From: Pyrenopolyporus hunteri
Taxonomy: Eukaryota; Ascomycota; Sordariomycetes; Xylariales; Hypoxylaceae
Reading direction: 5' to 3'
Assembly: GCA_902806595.1 (NCBI GenBank)
Contig: CADCXC010000038.1
Coordinates: 4,030,001-4,094,000 of the forward strand
DNA: 64,000 nucleotides
The translations under genes were made by a program, and so were the position numbers. Shown here one piece after another: positions 36,722 through 47,943 of the stretch. The stretch's first letter is position 1. Each line of letters begins with the position of its first letter. Below the pieces are notes generated by a model. That model worked only from the letters and a program-made list of their open reading frames with translations. It was not told the origin of the DNA and made no database searches.

Positions 36722-38265
36722 TCAATGTGGATTATACGCCTTGTCTCCATCGTATTTAATATCGAGAACGAGCGTGTCGTTCGAAGCGTGTTGAATAATC
36801 GGTACGGGTTTCTGAATAGTAGAAAGAGGAATAGGTTGGCCCTGAGTGTAGGTTGGATCGTACGAATACCCCGAATTTTCGTAGTGTTCGCTTTGTGGGT
36901 AATATTCAAACGTGACCTCTTGCGACCCTCGAGGATCCTGGAGTACCGGGATAGGTTTAGTCCTATTCGAGGTGTGTCGTCTAGATCTGACTTCTGAGTA
37001 AGGCTTGACCTTGCCAGACATGGTGAGCCAGAGCAAACGCAGGCTCGGCGCGCATGTAACGATGACCGTGCCGAATATCTCCATGTATCTTGGACGGAAG
37101 TAAGGTTAATGTGTTCTACTGACGAGGGAAGACCTAGGGGATAGTAGCATTACTCACGATGTAATAGTGATATTCCCATCATTCCAATAAGGGTCTATGC
37201 TACCTACTTTTACGATGATTCTATATGCCAGTCCCGTTACACTCGCTGCCACGACACTATAACTAACGTGAGTAGATATTCTAGAGATCGTATGAACTCT
37301 ATATGTGGAAACTTACAGAAAACTGACTAGAAAAATGATTATGATTCCCCTCTTCTTGTCCTGATCGAGTTTAAGTCTGGAAGTGATGACGATGGGTATT
37401 ACAACTACTATAATATCGAAAAGAACGTCGAATGAGCTTAAAGTGATAGTCTGTGGCCCGGAAGCAGTAGCACACCAGGCAACGAAGGCCACGCTGTCCC
37501 ACGCCTCGCTATTTCCTGGTGTGCATGTTATCATCATCGAGATGAAAGGGGCGAGGGAGAATATCACGACGGCTACTATAAGTCCGTAGCTGGTATAGCG
37601 AAGCCAGCGCAAGTTGCCAAATAGGCGAATGAAGAACGCAGGAATGGAGGCCTTAACGAATGCATGAGCGAACATGTTTAGGACCTGACTGGCAACGTGT
37701 GCCTATGGAAGATTAGAATAGGGGCGCGTTTAGCCTGTCAGGGAATGGCATAGGTCCCCGTCAGATCTTACTTTCATGAGTTGAGGAGTAACGATGTTGG
37801 CAGGTAGATCCCAGGTGTGCTTATATGTGCCTGGCTTTACTTGGACTATATTTGAATTAGTTACTCGAGAAGAAGACTTAATAGTAGCAAGAGTGGTGAG
37901 GCACGCACACTCATATAGAGTAATCCAATAAGCTATTCCGATGACTTCCCCTAGAGCGCATAGGTCTGTAATAAGATCACTTATGCGTTAGTGACTCCAT
38001 GCTCCCAAGTCTGGTGTCAGTTTAACTCGCGAAGAAACGGGCTCTGCTAACAGTCATCGGGATGTAGCTTCTTAGAGTGTTTCGCCGACACCCCCAAGCG
38101 AATAATGATAAGAATTGCACTGATTGGTATGAATATGACACCCGTTGCTAAGAACGCGGGCTGGAGCGTGGGACCGCCCTCGAAATTCGGGGGGTCGCCA
38201 TTCGGATTGGCGGCGAGGGGTGTAGTTGACGGGTCGGCGCCGGGGGGAATGGAGCCAACGTTCAT
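36722..38265 (-). CDS. Pth11-like integral membrane protein (fungal rhodopsin-fold domain), 6 exons, 400 aa
   Basis: Exons (minus) 38265-38052, 37965-37909, 37845-37772, 37702-37317, 37262-37158 and 37088-36722; all phases fit. Introns are 86, 63, 69, 54 and 68 nt. The first donor (GTTAGC) is weak; the others are GTGCGT, GTAAGA, GTAAGT and GTGAGT. The N-terminus is extracellular-looking and Pro-rich, followed by membrane helices at AFLATGVIFIPISAILIIIR, LCALGEVIGIAYW, VKASIPAFFIRLFG, SYGLIVAVVIFSLAPFI, FDVLFDIIVVVIPIVI, IIIIFLVSFLYSVVAA and YMEIFGTVIVTCAPSLR. HPDD before helix 2 and the W-D-L-P-x-N segment are typical of this family. The last 90 or so residues are a hydrophilic cytoplasmic tail. 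The family includes surface-sensing GPCR-like proteins such as Magnaporthe Pth11; the ligand here is unknown and no CFEM domain is present. Confidence 0.85.
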
Positions 38266-39457
38266 TTCGTAGTGATGCTCACATCTCCGATTACCTAGGA
38301 AAGGGAGTTAGAGTCTTCGTCCAGGAAGTATACGTTAAAACAAGCAGCATTCGTCCGTAGATGGAGGAAGAGTAATGTGTCTGCCGTGGAGGGGTTTGGA
38401 GGGGAAGCTCATTCACTACGGTCCTCCGTAAGAGGGTTGCGTCACGGCGATGCACATCATAACCTACGGATCCTCTATATTGCGATGATGATATATGGTA
38501 TTTTCAGCTGGCTGCAAGAGCTACGAAAGGTCGTATTCCCGCTTCCTTGTCTGTTGCACGATTACCCGTTTGGGGATTATTTCCCGAGCGCCGCTTAGTA
38601 CGCGTCTGCGATCCTGCGGCGGGAAATGTAACTCTTTCGACCGGTGCCCGAAATACGCTGGAGAGAGACGCTGAAGGGACTATCAATGGTGGCACCGAGG
38701 ATATAAATAGTCACACTGCTAAGAGGTAGGCATCTAGTGTTTGACCATAACGGCGTGTCTTACTCGCCCTCACCAAGCCGGAGCATCTTGTTCGATCTGC
38801 GAAAGGAAGAATTTAGGTAGAAAGGAGGAGAGATGTAAGTGGGCGGTGGGAATACGACGATGTCTAGAACAGCTGAGGTAGATAGTCCGAGCCGTGTATG
38901 TATGGCTTTGCTTCTCTTCTAATAGAGAGAAGCGGGGAGAAGAAAGGGGATCTGCATAGTTTCTTTCAGCATGTTAACTGCCTGTCATTATGAAGCGAGG
39001 GTGTATTGATATATGAAGAAATACACATACTTCGGTGGGTAAATTTTATGTTTTGTCCTCCTATGTCCGGCGTGTCCGGACTATCGCCGGTTCAAACCAC
39101 ACTCGACTCTATTAATCTACCTCTACGGTGGGTGGGAAAATATGCCATCCTCACACCCGAAGTCGCCAGGTTTAAAGGGGCATAACTTAACAGTATTTCA
39201 CAGGTTCAATATAAGAAAAGGTATCATATAGAGATTCGGTAAAATATCATTCGCATGAGTTTCAATTGCGTTTTTGGGGGGTTCCATCCATTTAAGATTT
39301 GAAAATATATCATTTTTCTATATGAGATGTTAATCTGGCGATTCAGTTCGATATACTATTGACTATTTCCGCAGGAGAAATGGGGAAGAACAAAGTGAAT
39401 ATACCTACCTACCTAGGTAGATGGATAGGCACATATCAGGCGGGAGACCAAAGTCAG
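38266..39457. other. Intergenic, 1.2 kb
   Basis: This is the upstream region of the Pth11-like gene. Short open stretches near 38380-38730 have no domain and no credible splice partners. The part 39200-39360 is AT-rich. A lone GGTTCAAACC near 39090 is not part of a tRNA fold. Confidence 0.45.
39401..39423. repeat. CCTA/TAGG tract beside a gene relic
   Basis: CTACCTACCTAGGTAGA lies about 40 bases downstream of the alpha/beta-hydrolase remnant. It belongs to the tetranucleotide family seen elsewhere in the window. Confidence 0.6.
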
Positions 39458-39751
39458 TCAATCGGCAGACACCAAATTCTCGAACCAATCGAATACGACC
39501 TGCGCGGTCAACACAACCGCACCGAGCGAGCAGTGCGCGCCCGCGCCGTCGATCGCGTCGAAGAAATGGTAGGTAGCCCTGTCTCCCAGGGCGTCCGCCA
39601 GCCTCTTCGCCTGGGCGCGGTTGCCGTCGTTCTCGGCGGCCGCGACGAAGACCGGGGTCCTGATCTTGTCGACGACGCCGTCGAGGGTGTACCGCTCGGG
39701 CTCGCGGAGCCAGGCGGACGTGGTCGACGGTAAATGTTTGTCATTGTCCAA
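39458..39751 (-). pseudogene. C-terminal remnant of an alpha/beta hydrolase
   Basis: About 95 codons on the minus strand read like the last third of an alpha/beta-hydrolase-fold esterase. YTLDGVVDKIRTPVFVAAAENDGN is the strand carrying the catalytic-acid region, and DGAGAHCSLGA carries the catalytic histidine, followed by a VFDWF end. In the same frame a TGA stop lies just upstream, with no ATG, no acceptor site and no upstream sequence encoding the nucleophile elbow (G-x-S-x-G) or oxyanion region. I read it as a 5'-truncated gene relic. The remaining codons are intact and GC-rich, so the loss may be recent. An alternative is an unrecognised gene whose 5' exons lie in the 39.75-40.0 kb stretch, but I see none there. 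Confidence 0.65.
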
Positions 39752-40078
39752 AGCTCATTCGACGCTCTCTAGTCGGAAGATATCCGGGTGTGCGCCACTA
39801 ATATAGGGGTTCGCGTTTGCGGCGTTTACGTTCTTTGTGTTGGGATTCTAGGGGTGAGAGCGAGAGTGAGAACGAGGACGAGTGGAGGTGCGGATGCAGA
39901 TTCCATGCAGACGCCCTATATAACTAACTCCCTTGTTTTCCCTGCATATTACCACCGTGGATCGATGGTCTCAGAAGACTTTAATCTATATTAGATCTAA
40001 CAAGGGAACAGTTTTCGATACCGAGGTACAGATACCTTAATACACACTATACATACTGTATCCAAAACATCTTACATC
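39752..40078. other. Intergenic between relic and Zn2Cys6 gene
   Basis: This holds the 3' end of the regulator gene and sequence where the missing part of the hydrolase would have been. No coding sequence is visible. Confidence 0.45.
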
Positions 40079-41388
40079 TCATCCCCCTATCGCTTCCAAG
40101 GGCCAGGCGAGCATTCCTCGCCATTCCCCAGACAAGACGCTGGCAATCCCGCGGACCTCATCGGTCCCTATTGTTGAAATCCACCATACGTCGTCGTAGC
40201 TCGCCAGCATCGCGAAGTAGTGCGCGAGTATGACTAGGGCCCTTGGTACCCCTTCCTGCACTAGTTCGACGAATCGCCGCTCCACCAGCATTGGGAATAT
40301 AACCAACATCCTTAGGGTCTGAGGACCCGGTCCGCGCTCATCTAATAGGTCGAGGACGGTACACAGGTAATCGAGCACGCTCTTGTAAACATCTTCGATC
40401 TCATCGTCCCAATCCTCGACGGCTTGAATCTCCCGGGGGCGGTCCATGAGATGTTGTAGCCTCTGATAGTTCCCCCGGGCTGGCAATTTCCCATTGTTAT
40501 GGATATGCCGAGTTTTATCGATGAGCTGGATGATCGGCGAGTTAGGGTCGGGGCCTGTTAGCCCCAGCGACTGGACAAACGTGGAGGTGGACGTCTGGAT
40601 CAGGGCCAACCACTGCCATGGCGGTGTATACGGCTGCAGGTCTCGCCCCTGCAGCTGCACTAACGCCACGACCCGTATCAAGCAGGATGTTAAGCTCACC
40701 GAGTCGGCCGTCTCACTGCTAACTTGCGATACATCTCTATTATGTTCCCGCACAGCCATGGAAAAGTACGTGCTAGCGGCGTTCTCGGCGCCGACCCCGA
40801 TCTCGTCATGCCAGCCAAGCTTCGCCAAGTGTAGGGCTGAGACAGTATACATGGAGTATAGCAAGGCATCTGAATCTAAGGCAAGCTTAGGGATCACCCG
40901 GGAAAATAAGTCTATAGTATGGTGGTCGATTGCGAGTGACGTGCCGGTCTCAGTAACGTATTGATGCATCAACCTCGCCTCTAGCTTTCGCCGCGCACGA
41001 CCCTCGGGCGGGTCGTTCTCCACGGGCCTACCATGTGGGAGTTGCTGGACCGGGTTTCCCTTGCAGGATACTTTGGAAGATGCGTCGCGATCGTAGACGC
41101 AAGGCAAGCCGTGTCGCTTGCAATTGTGACAGGTGGGCTTTTCTTCATTGCACTGGGGTAACCCAAAATCTTGTTAGTTAGGTAGTTTTACAGCCAATGG
41201 CGGTCATCTTGCTACAACCTTTACTCTTCTGGCACGACATCGCTGGCAACCTACAACGTGTGAGATTGCGAAACTGTGCGATACGTGCGATCGGTGTCGT
41301 TAAGGTAACCGTACTTACCGAACATGGATTTCTTATGGCCAAGCTTCGGTACCCGGTGCGGAACCGGGACATCAGGAGGGGTTGTCAT
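40079..41388 (-). CDS. Zn2Cys6 (fungal binuclear cluster) transcription factor, 3 exons, 391 aa
   Basis: Exons (minus) 41388-41319, 41250-41219 and 41152-40079. Intron 1 (68 nt) starts GTAAGT; intron 2 (66 nt) starts GTTGTA, has CTAACTAAC and ends CCCCAG. Splicing rebuilds a perfect six-cysteine DNA-binding cluster, residues 25-52, with spacing C-x2-C-x6-C-x6-C-x2-C-x6-C (C25, C28, C35, C42, C45, C52), preceded by basic HKKS. The rest is the helical effector domain usual for the Fungal_trans_2 type, with a LYSMYTVSALHLAKL segment and an LVIFPMLVERRFVEL segment. It is nuclear and sequence-specific; its targets cannot be read from the sequence. Neighbouring genes it might control are the hydrolase relic, the Pth11-like gene and the GH7 gene, but this is only proximity. 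Confidence 0.92.
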
Positions 41389-42870
41389 AATTGAATCTTG
41401 ACTTGAACAATCGTAGGGAACTAGGGAACTGCCGTGATGGAGAATGCTAAGAGCAGAGGAGCTAAGAAAGCGAGAACGAAGAGGAAAGCGAGAACGAAAG
41501 GGATGCTTTTACCGAGAACGACTTACAGCGGTACCTGGAGCTGTACAATATAATATTAGGTGTTTGGCGGGTAGACGGAGAGATAATACGCATGCAAGGA
41601 GATTCAGGGATGGTTCAGCTAGGACCCATAGCGGTCAGCTCACCCCAAATAGAGTTGCATTTTTTTATAATAATACCTATGTATGTACCTATATAGCTCC
41701 TTGGAACAAAATACATGGAGATTAGGTCTTCTTTCTTAACGCCGTAGGTATATAATCAGCCACCTGTTTCCCGTAATTCGAAAGATAGACTCTATCCAGT
41801 CGATCGACCCTCCGGCCTCGCGCAACACGGCCATAGAAATAGGATTGAGATCACTCCGGGACCGTTTTCTTGATGGGGACAGTCGAATATCAGTTATCAA
41901 TGATCAAAGCATAGAATAGATTCATCTCTACAACCCTCACCCCTGGCACTACCAGAGGCTTCTATTACTGTACTCCGAGATTTGCGTTCTCTTATGAATC
42001 GTGCAAACAAGGATACCTATTCCAATGCAAACAACATCTGCATCAGGTCTCACGGCGCAGCATAGTCAAGTGACTGAATGATAGGTATCTAACCGCGCCA
42101 CGTGACGATATCTTGTTAGAACAATCTCACCAGCTTTAGGCGCTGGTGTAATGATGTCGTAAGCCACGCAAGCCCATGAATTACTGACCCCCCACCCCCT
42201 AATAACGGCTGCGCCGTTTGTTTCACCCTAGGAAGCTTACTCCGTCACTAGGTAGGTATTCTAGGAAGAGTATCGGCGGTCATCCGGCTCGCTCCGGACA
42301 TAATAGGTATCGAGATAAGCTAGGTAGGTACTTGGGTAGGTAAGAGTCTACTAGAACAGATATAAGACAGAGGATAGGTACCTACCTACTTAACCTCCCG
42401 TAAATCATTTGGTACGACCATAATTAGGTAGACGGGCAGACATATACGGAAACACAAGCGGATATCAGAAATCAATTCGTTACCAAGGTGGTACTAAACG
42501 GGAGTAGATGAGCTACCTACCTACCTAACATATAGCAACAACTTCTCGTTATGCACAGAAACCGATTCTCGGTCCCGGCGGTAGTCATTAGTTAACTACC
42601 TACCTAGGTACCTAGGTACGTAAGTAGGTAGCTATTGGTAAACCCTCCCCCCAGCCCAGCCACGACTCCCACCATGGACGGTTCGCGGTACATTAAGGAG
42701 GGGGAAAAAAGCAATTGAGCCCTAGTAGGTAGAGGCGAAAATAGGTACACAACCCGTGTCAACCCGCTTGTCCTATATGTCTTGGTGTCTCCTACGCCAA
42801 AACATCTCCACCTCGGAAATCGGCAACGCACGACGCCCGAATCGTTCTCAACGCCCGCTCGGATGGCAAG
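41389..42870. other. Intergenic, 1.5 kb
   Basis: Upstream of the Zn2Cys6 gene. A short direct repeat, GAAAGCGAGAACGAA-like, lies at about 41448-41510. TAGG/CCTA tracts are dense at 42249-42390, 42512-42528 and 42596-42631. No gene is seen. Confidence 0.5.
42596..42631. repeat. CCTA/TAGG inverted repeat
   Basis: CTACCTAC (42596-42603) and GTAGGTAG (42624-42631) flank an internal palindrome built of TAGGTACCTA units. It is another of the intergenic palindromes. Confidence 0.65.
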
Positions 42871-44226
42871 TTATCGGGTGTGCTTAGGAGCGCGGCGGGG
42901 CCGATGGTTGCGCAGATTCTCCATGAGATCCGAAGACCAGCCCGGAGATACTTGGGAGGCAGACTCCGATGGTGTCGGAGAACACTCTCTTCGTTGAGGT
43001 GACGTTCGGCAGGGAGATGGAGTCTCTGGAGTCTTCGCGCCCCACCCCTCGATTGAAATAGTGTCGTCAATCTGATATTCGTAACGAGGACGTGGAGTAG
43101 GGGTATGGGCTCTAGCCCGCTCTGTATACTGACCCTCGTTACCATCATGGGCTCGTTCGTTTTGCCCTTGCTCGCTTCCGCTACCAGGATGGCCCTCATA
43201 ACGCTGTTGGAAGGTGTCGCATTGGGCGGAGTGGTCTGGGCTGTCTGGTATATAAATGTCTAAGCCATCATCGTCTCCAACTCCATCTTCGCTCATCCGG
43301 AGTCCATCGACACTCCAAACAACGTCCAAATCATCCACGCAGCTCTGCGGAACAGGCTGTTCGGTCTCGGTATCTTTCTCGGACCGAACCCCAGTATCTT
43401 CGTCGCGTATGCTAGGTCCCTGGCCATGGGAGTGATTCGAGGCATTGGAATAGGGCGACTTCAAGGCCGATTTCAGCAGTTTCATTGAATTACGCTGGAT
43501 GAGTTTGGGATGAATCTTTTCAACTTCTTCGATCTGAGTAGTCCTTGTCCCGCCCGTAGACTGTGGAGACGTGTGGGCGCGTTCGGTGCCAGGTAGATAG
43601 CTATCTCGTATATCAGACAGGCCACTGGATGTACGTTGACTATGGATGGTCAAGGCTTGGGTGGTTGTAGGCGGATCGTGCTGGCTGAAGCCAATGCCAT
43701 TCTGGCGAGTAGGAATGTCTAGCGTAGGTTGCGTCCGAGGTTCCTTAACTTGACTTAAGACAGGAGGCGCTGGAATAGCCTGAACGACCCCCTCATGGTT
43801 ACGCGCGGGGGGGCTAGTAAACTCAGCCCTAATATACTCCGAGGTCTGTCGAACCGGAAGCGCGGCGAAGGAAGTCCCGTTGGTTTCCTTGGGGAACGCG
43901 GTCGGAGCGGCCTCGTTCTGCGTGATGAGAGCTTCGCCCCGAAGCACACCGATTAAATTCCGAACTACATCGCGATGGAGGTCCGTGGCGGAGGAGTTAG
44001 ATTCGAGAGACGTAAGGACCTAAGCATATTAGGGCGCGCTGGTTTTAACCTATAACTTTAGGTGATATAATTTACTTACAATTTCTAGCACCTGAGGTGT
44101 CAAGGTCTTGCCGTCGACGTTCTTAGAATGCTTCTCGAAGTAGCCACGGAGTATGACCTTATCGACATCGCCAGCTTGGACCGCAGTCAAGAGGCTATCG
44201 ACGAGCTCGAGTGCAAGAGAGGCCAT
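42871..44226 (-). CDS. Unrecognised disordered protein, 2 exons, 431 aa
   Basis: Exons (minus) 44226-44080 and 44019-42871; the 60-nt intron starts GTAAGT and ends CTTAG, phase 0. I do not recognise the family. The first 80 residues (MASLALELVDSLLTAVQAG, then a RGYFEKHSKN segment, then RDVVRNLIGVLRGE) look like a compact helical module spanning the splice junction. The remainder is disordered and rich in Thr, Ser, Pro, Gln and Asp, with short ordered-looking motifs (IHPKLIQRNSMKLLKSALK, VDDLDVVWSVDGLRMSEDG, DDTISIEGWGAKTPETPSP). It ends in a basic RPRRAPKHTR tail. The mix of an N-terminal helical module, acidic patches and TP/SP sites would suit a nuclear regulatory or kinase-substrate protein, but this is inference only. 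Confidence 0.75.
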
Positions 44227-46379
44227 TGTGGTAATCTGGAAAATCGGTATCAGCCGCAAGTCTTTTGTAACCTGGTAGTCTCATAAGTGTACGACCGAGA
44301 TACGAGTTCCCAGGCACCCTCACACTTGTCGGCGTGGATAAGAGTAGCGCGTCCTAAGGGCTCCTAAGCTGAAAATGAGAGAGACCTATGGTTAAAGTAA
44401 CGAGTTTTAACCGAGTAAATAGAGTCGATACACGAGAATGGGAACCGCCGAAACATACAGAGTTGGAGGTACGTTAGAGGCAAAGCCGCGTCCATCCGAG
44501 AGCATAAACAGATGTTGCGAGAGGGCGATTATGAGTTTAGGATAAAAATGAAAGTAGATGACTTACTAAAGGGTAATAGTAACTTGATTAACGGCAAGCT
44601 ATGAGTAATGTGTTGACGAGGCGCGAATATCCACCGTACCAATCGCGGGTGCTATTAGTTTGCTGCGGCAAAGAGAGGCGAAGAGAGTGAAAAGAGGTGG
44701 AGAGAGTGAAGAGAGTGAAGAGAGATGGGAAGTGAAGAAGAGGCAGGGTTCAAGAATAAGTGATCGGTTAGGAAAGAGTGGAAAGAGCGAGGGAATTCTC
44801 GATCTTCCGCCTCCTGCCTCTTGTCTCTTGCCTTTTGGATGGGAAACGGCGTCCGCAACTGGCAGGCAGGACCGAGATATTCGTCGGCGTTCAAAGATGG
44901 CAGCCGCAGAATGATCCGGCGTAACTTTTCGGGACTAGTCCGATTTATGATCTCCTTCGCGAGCGCCGTGATGTACGCCTTCCCAGTTATCTCGCGTACG
45001 CGGCAAGGACGTTTGCAGAAACGCGATGAAAATTAGGCCAGGCAGAAGGGCCCTGTTTGAGAGGTATTTAAAATAAGGATGGAACGCACTCTCTGGTCAC
45101 TAATAGCACCTCATAACCAATACCTACCTGGCTACATGAGGTGCCAGCCTAGATACCTAGGAAGCCGTACCTACATGTATATCCGGCGATTATTTTAACT
45201 GCCCCCCCTTCCCCTAAGTGATTGACTACTTAGGTACCTAGGTACCTATATATGACTGTGAAAGGGGGCATCCGCAACAAACTAGGTACCTAGGCGCTGC
45301 ACGTTGAGTGAGGAGACGGCCGGTGCTAGACATCCCACTAACTAACAGACATATCAATGCAGCCCTCCTTCTCCAGCAGGAACGAGCAATGGCAGTCTCA
45401 AGCTCTACGGCTATAGAGTCAAGGGCCGACTCAAATTATACCAATACTAGTTCGATAGACGAATAGATGTTGGGGGGGAAGGACAAGAAAAGGGGAAGCA
45501 GGAAATGAAACAGCTCTGACATCACCTGGACTGAATTTTTGGATAATATGAAGGTGTATTTCCTTCCCAGTTTCTCGGTTTATCTTCCGGGCCGACGCCA
45601 TGGAGTAACCACGACCTGTATGTCACTATGCTGTGCCCTATCCGAGGTACGTAAAAATACGATAACGAGCCGCTGTATTGGAATACTAAAACCTATTAAG
45701 CTCCTGTAGAGGTTCTCCGTCACGAGCGTCCCGAGGCAAGAATTTAGATATTGGGTGTAGAATAAGGGTATTTCGTGGTTAGATTCCCCTATTAAATAGG
45801 GGATGTGATGCGTACCCTATATCCCAAACCGAAGTTTTCGGATAGCATCATACTCTAGCTTAATCAACTATGAGCACCACCGTGACCACCAAGATGATTC
45901 GATTTCTTTTTGTTAGCTGGGTAATACCAACTTTTACTTCACCAAATATCACTAGCTGGGTAGTTGGGTGGGGACGACATTGTACGATCGCGATGTTAGA
46001 GCTTCCACTTCGCCTAGCTCCTAGCAACAATAAAGGCAGCGGTGGGCGTGGCCACCCAAGAGTGGCGCTAGGGCCTCTGCGTCTAGTTTCCTGATCGCAA
46101 GATTCAGGATGTACATGTGGTGTGTAAGGACGCGCTCCAAACACCGAAGCGATTCATAACCTGGACGTGTAAGGTCGTATCGGATCACAATGCCGAAATA
46201 GAAGCGTCCAGGTACAAGTCGGAGTCTACAACTAAGAGTCGTTAGAATCGATATAGAATTGGCTCCCGTCGAAACGTCGGAATAATCGATAGGATTAAGA
46301 GCCGATTCCAATCTCAACCGAGCCCAAACCCCAAAACTCCAATAGCGCCTCGCAATGCATAAGGGATATCGTCCTAGAC
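44227..46379. other. Intergenic, 2.2 kb
   Basis: This is the 5' flank of the disordered-protein gene and 3' flank of the BUD23 gene. A GA-rich strand-asymmetric tract (44665-44735, GAGAGTGAA-type units) and TAGGTACCTA palindromes (45225-45292) are visible. No supported coding sequence. Confidence 0.5.
44665..44735. repeat. GA-rich (GAGAGTGAA) imperfect repeat
   Basis: A purine-only-biased tract with repeated AGAGAGTGAA units, about 450 bp upstream of a minus-strand gene start. Confidence 0.6.
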
Positions 46380-47308
46380 CTAGAAAGCAACCCGTCTCTT
46401 GCGTCCGGTATACTTGGAGGTAGCCTTTACCACCTTTCCTTTTCGTTCCATCTGCTCCTTCTTCTTGACGATCCATGCCTTGCTCCCCTTCTTGATCTCC
46501 CCCTTGCCGCTCCGGTTGGCGTGTCTCGAGTCTAGCACGTCGACATCCTCCATACCCTTGACTACGCCTGTGATGTCGCCTCCCTTTCCGTCGAGGTTAC
46601 CGCCACCGACTGTGAGGACCAGATAGACCTTGACGTTCTTGGTTTCCGGGTCATCCTCGAGTAAACCGGCGCCGAAGCCGGCTCTTACCGCCGCGCCCGT
46701 AATCATCTTCTTCTGCTCGTCGTTCTTGGGGTAGAACTGGCACACGGCTCGCCCACCTCTTTTCAAGCTGGCGTAAAGGCCGTTAAAGAATCTCGATAGG
46801 CGTCCCGCGGGCGACACGTCGCTGCTTTCGGCGTTGCAAAGCCATTGTATTGCGCTAATGCTGATGGCTGCGTCGAACGTACCGGCTCGAAACGGGACCC
46901 CTTGTCCAATATCGGCGAGCAGCAGATCGCCTTCTACGTCTCGTTGCAGCGCAATGTCCAGCATAGAAGCAGATACATCCATGCCCACCCACACATGCGG
47001 TCCGCCTTCTTCCGGTGGTATTGAGGAGAGAATCTCGCCTGATAGGCCGCTTCCACAACCAACATCGAGAATGAGAGAGGGTGACGAGAGGTCGAGGAGT
47101 TCGAGAGCGCGATGTGTCATAGAGGCCTGGATATTCTGTATCCGGGAGGAAGTTGTATATTTTCGTGCTTCGGCGTCATTGTAGTGAACGTCGGCGGACC
47201 TTGACACGATATCGGGTCAGATTGACGGGTGTTCTCTTTGGTGGGGGGAAGAGAGGTAGGTATGTTGAGAGGCGGGTTTACGTACAGTGTGTCCTCTGGC
47301 CGCGACAT
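46380..47308 (-). CDS. BUD23: 18S rRNA (guanine-N7)-methyltransferase Bud23, 2 exons, 280 aa
   Basis: Exons (minus) 47308-47286 and 47199-46380; the 86-nt intron starts GTACGT. The tiny first exon encodes MSRPEDT, the usual start of fungal Bud23, and joins in phase to SADVHYNDAEARKYTTSSRIQNIQ. The class I SAM-binding core has ILDVGCGSGLSGEI (about residues 51-64), VGMDVSASML and a later ISAIQWL motif. The C-terminal basic segment (KAWIVKKKEQMERKGK, then YTGRKRR) is the Williams-Beuren-type methyltransferase tail. In yeast, with cofactor Trm112, it methylates a guanosine of 18S rRNA during 40S subunit maturation in the nucleus. The length matches the family (yeast 275). It is divergent from the SVP26-like gene, sharing a 635-bp intergenic region. 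Confidence 0.95.
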
Positions 47309-47943
47309 AGTATCCTGAGTGGGTTGGGGACCTTGGTCGCTCAGTGTTTCGTAAAGTAGGGCAAGAGATAGGAGAAATATTGGCACCTAATTGTTGATGT
47401 GTGTCTCTTGTGAGATGAGCTGTTGTATGTAATTGATAGTGGGATCGCATTTTATCAATTGCTTGCGACGGGGTATTGGAACTTTTCTGTGGAGCATTGG
47501 CTCTTATCGTTATCCTTATCTGGCGCGGGGAATCTTCGGGCGCGTAGATGTAGTGTAGAAGTACCTTGTCTTACCTAAGGCTGTACCATGTAGGTACCTA
47601 TTTGATTAGATAAGAACCCCAACCTTGGAAAACTGGAACAGGGAAAGGACGAAAAATAAAATAAAATAAAATAAAAAAGGAATAAAGGAAAAATGAATAG
47701 CCGTCCCCGACACCGAATGGGAAGGCCACGCTTCAACATTTTCTCGTCGTCACCCTGCATCTCAAGCTCTAGGTTACAGTAAGTCGCATCGATCGGCTCC
47801 GGCCAATCCCAAACAAAAAATAAGGCCAAGCTTGCTTCAGACTTTCACAACGCCATCATGTTCATTCACAAGTAGCGGCCATCTCCTTTTCCCTCCCTAC
47901 GAAACATAATACTGTGAGATCGTGATAGCTGCAATAGTAAAAC
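47309..47943. promoter_or_regulatory. Divergent promoter region of BUD23 and the SVP26-like gene
   Basis: The 635-bp space lies between two divergent starts. It contains an AAAATAAAATA tract (47654-47673) and CCTTTTCCCTCCC-type pyrimidine runs before the plus-strand gene. No specific operator can be assigned by eye; the regulatory role is inferred from gene orientation. Confidence 0.45.

Noticed and set aside
38377..38730. Short open frames upstream of the Pth11-like gene
   Set aside because: They overlap on both strands, lack domains and have no splice partners. They are probably promoter or leader DNA.
39080..39105. GGTTCAAACC, a perfect tRNA B-box-like string
   Set aside because: Flanking bases do not form a T-arm or acceptor stem and there is no A box at a suitable distance.
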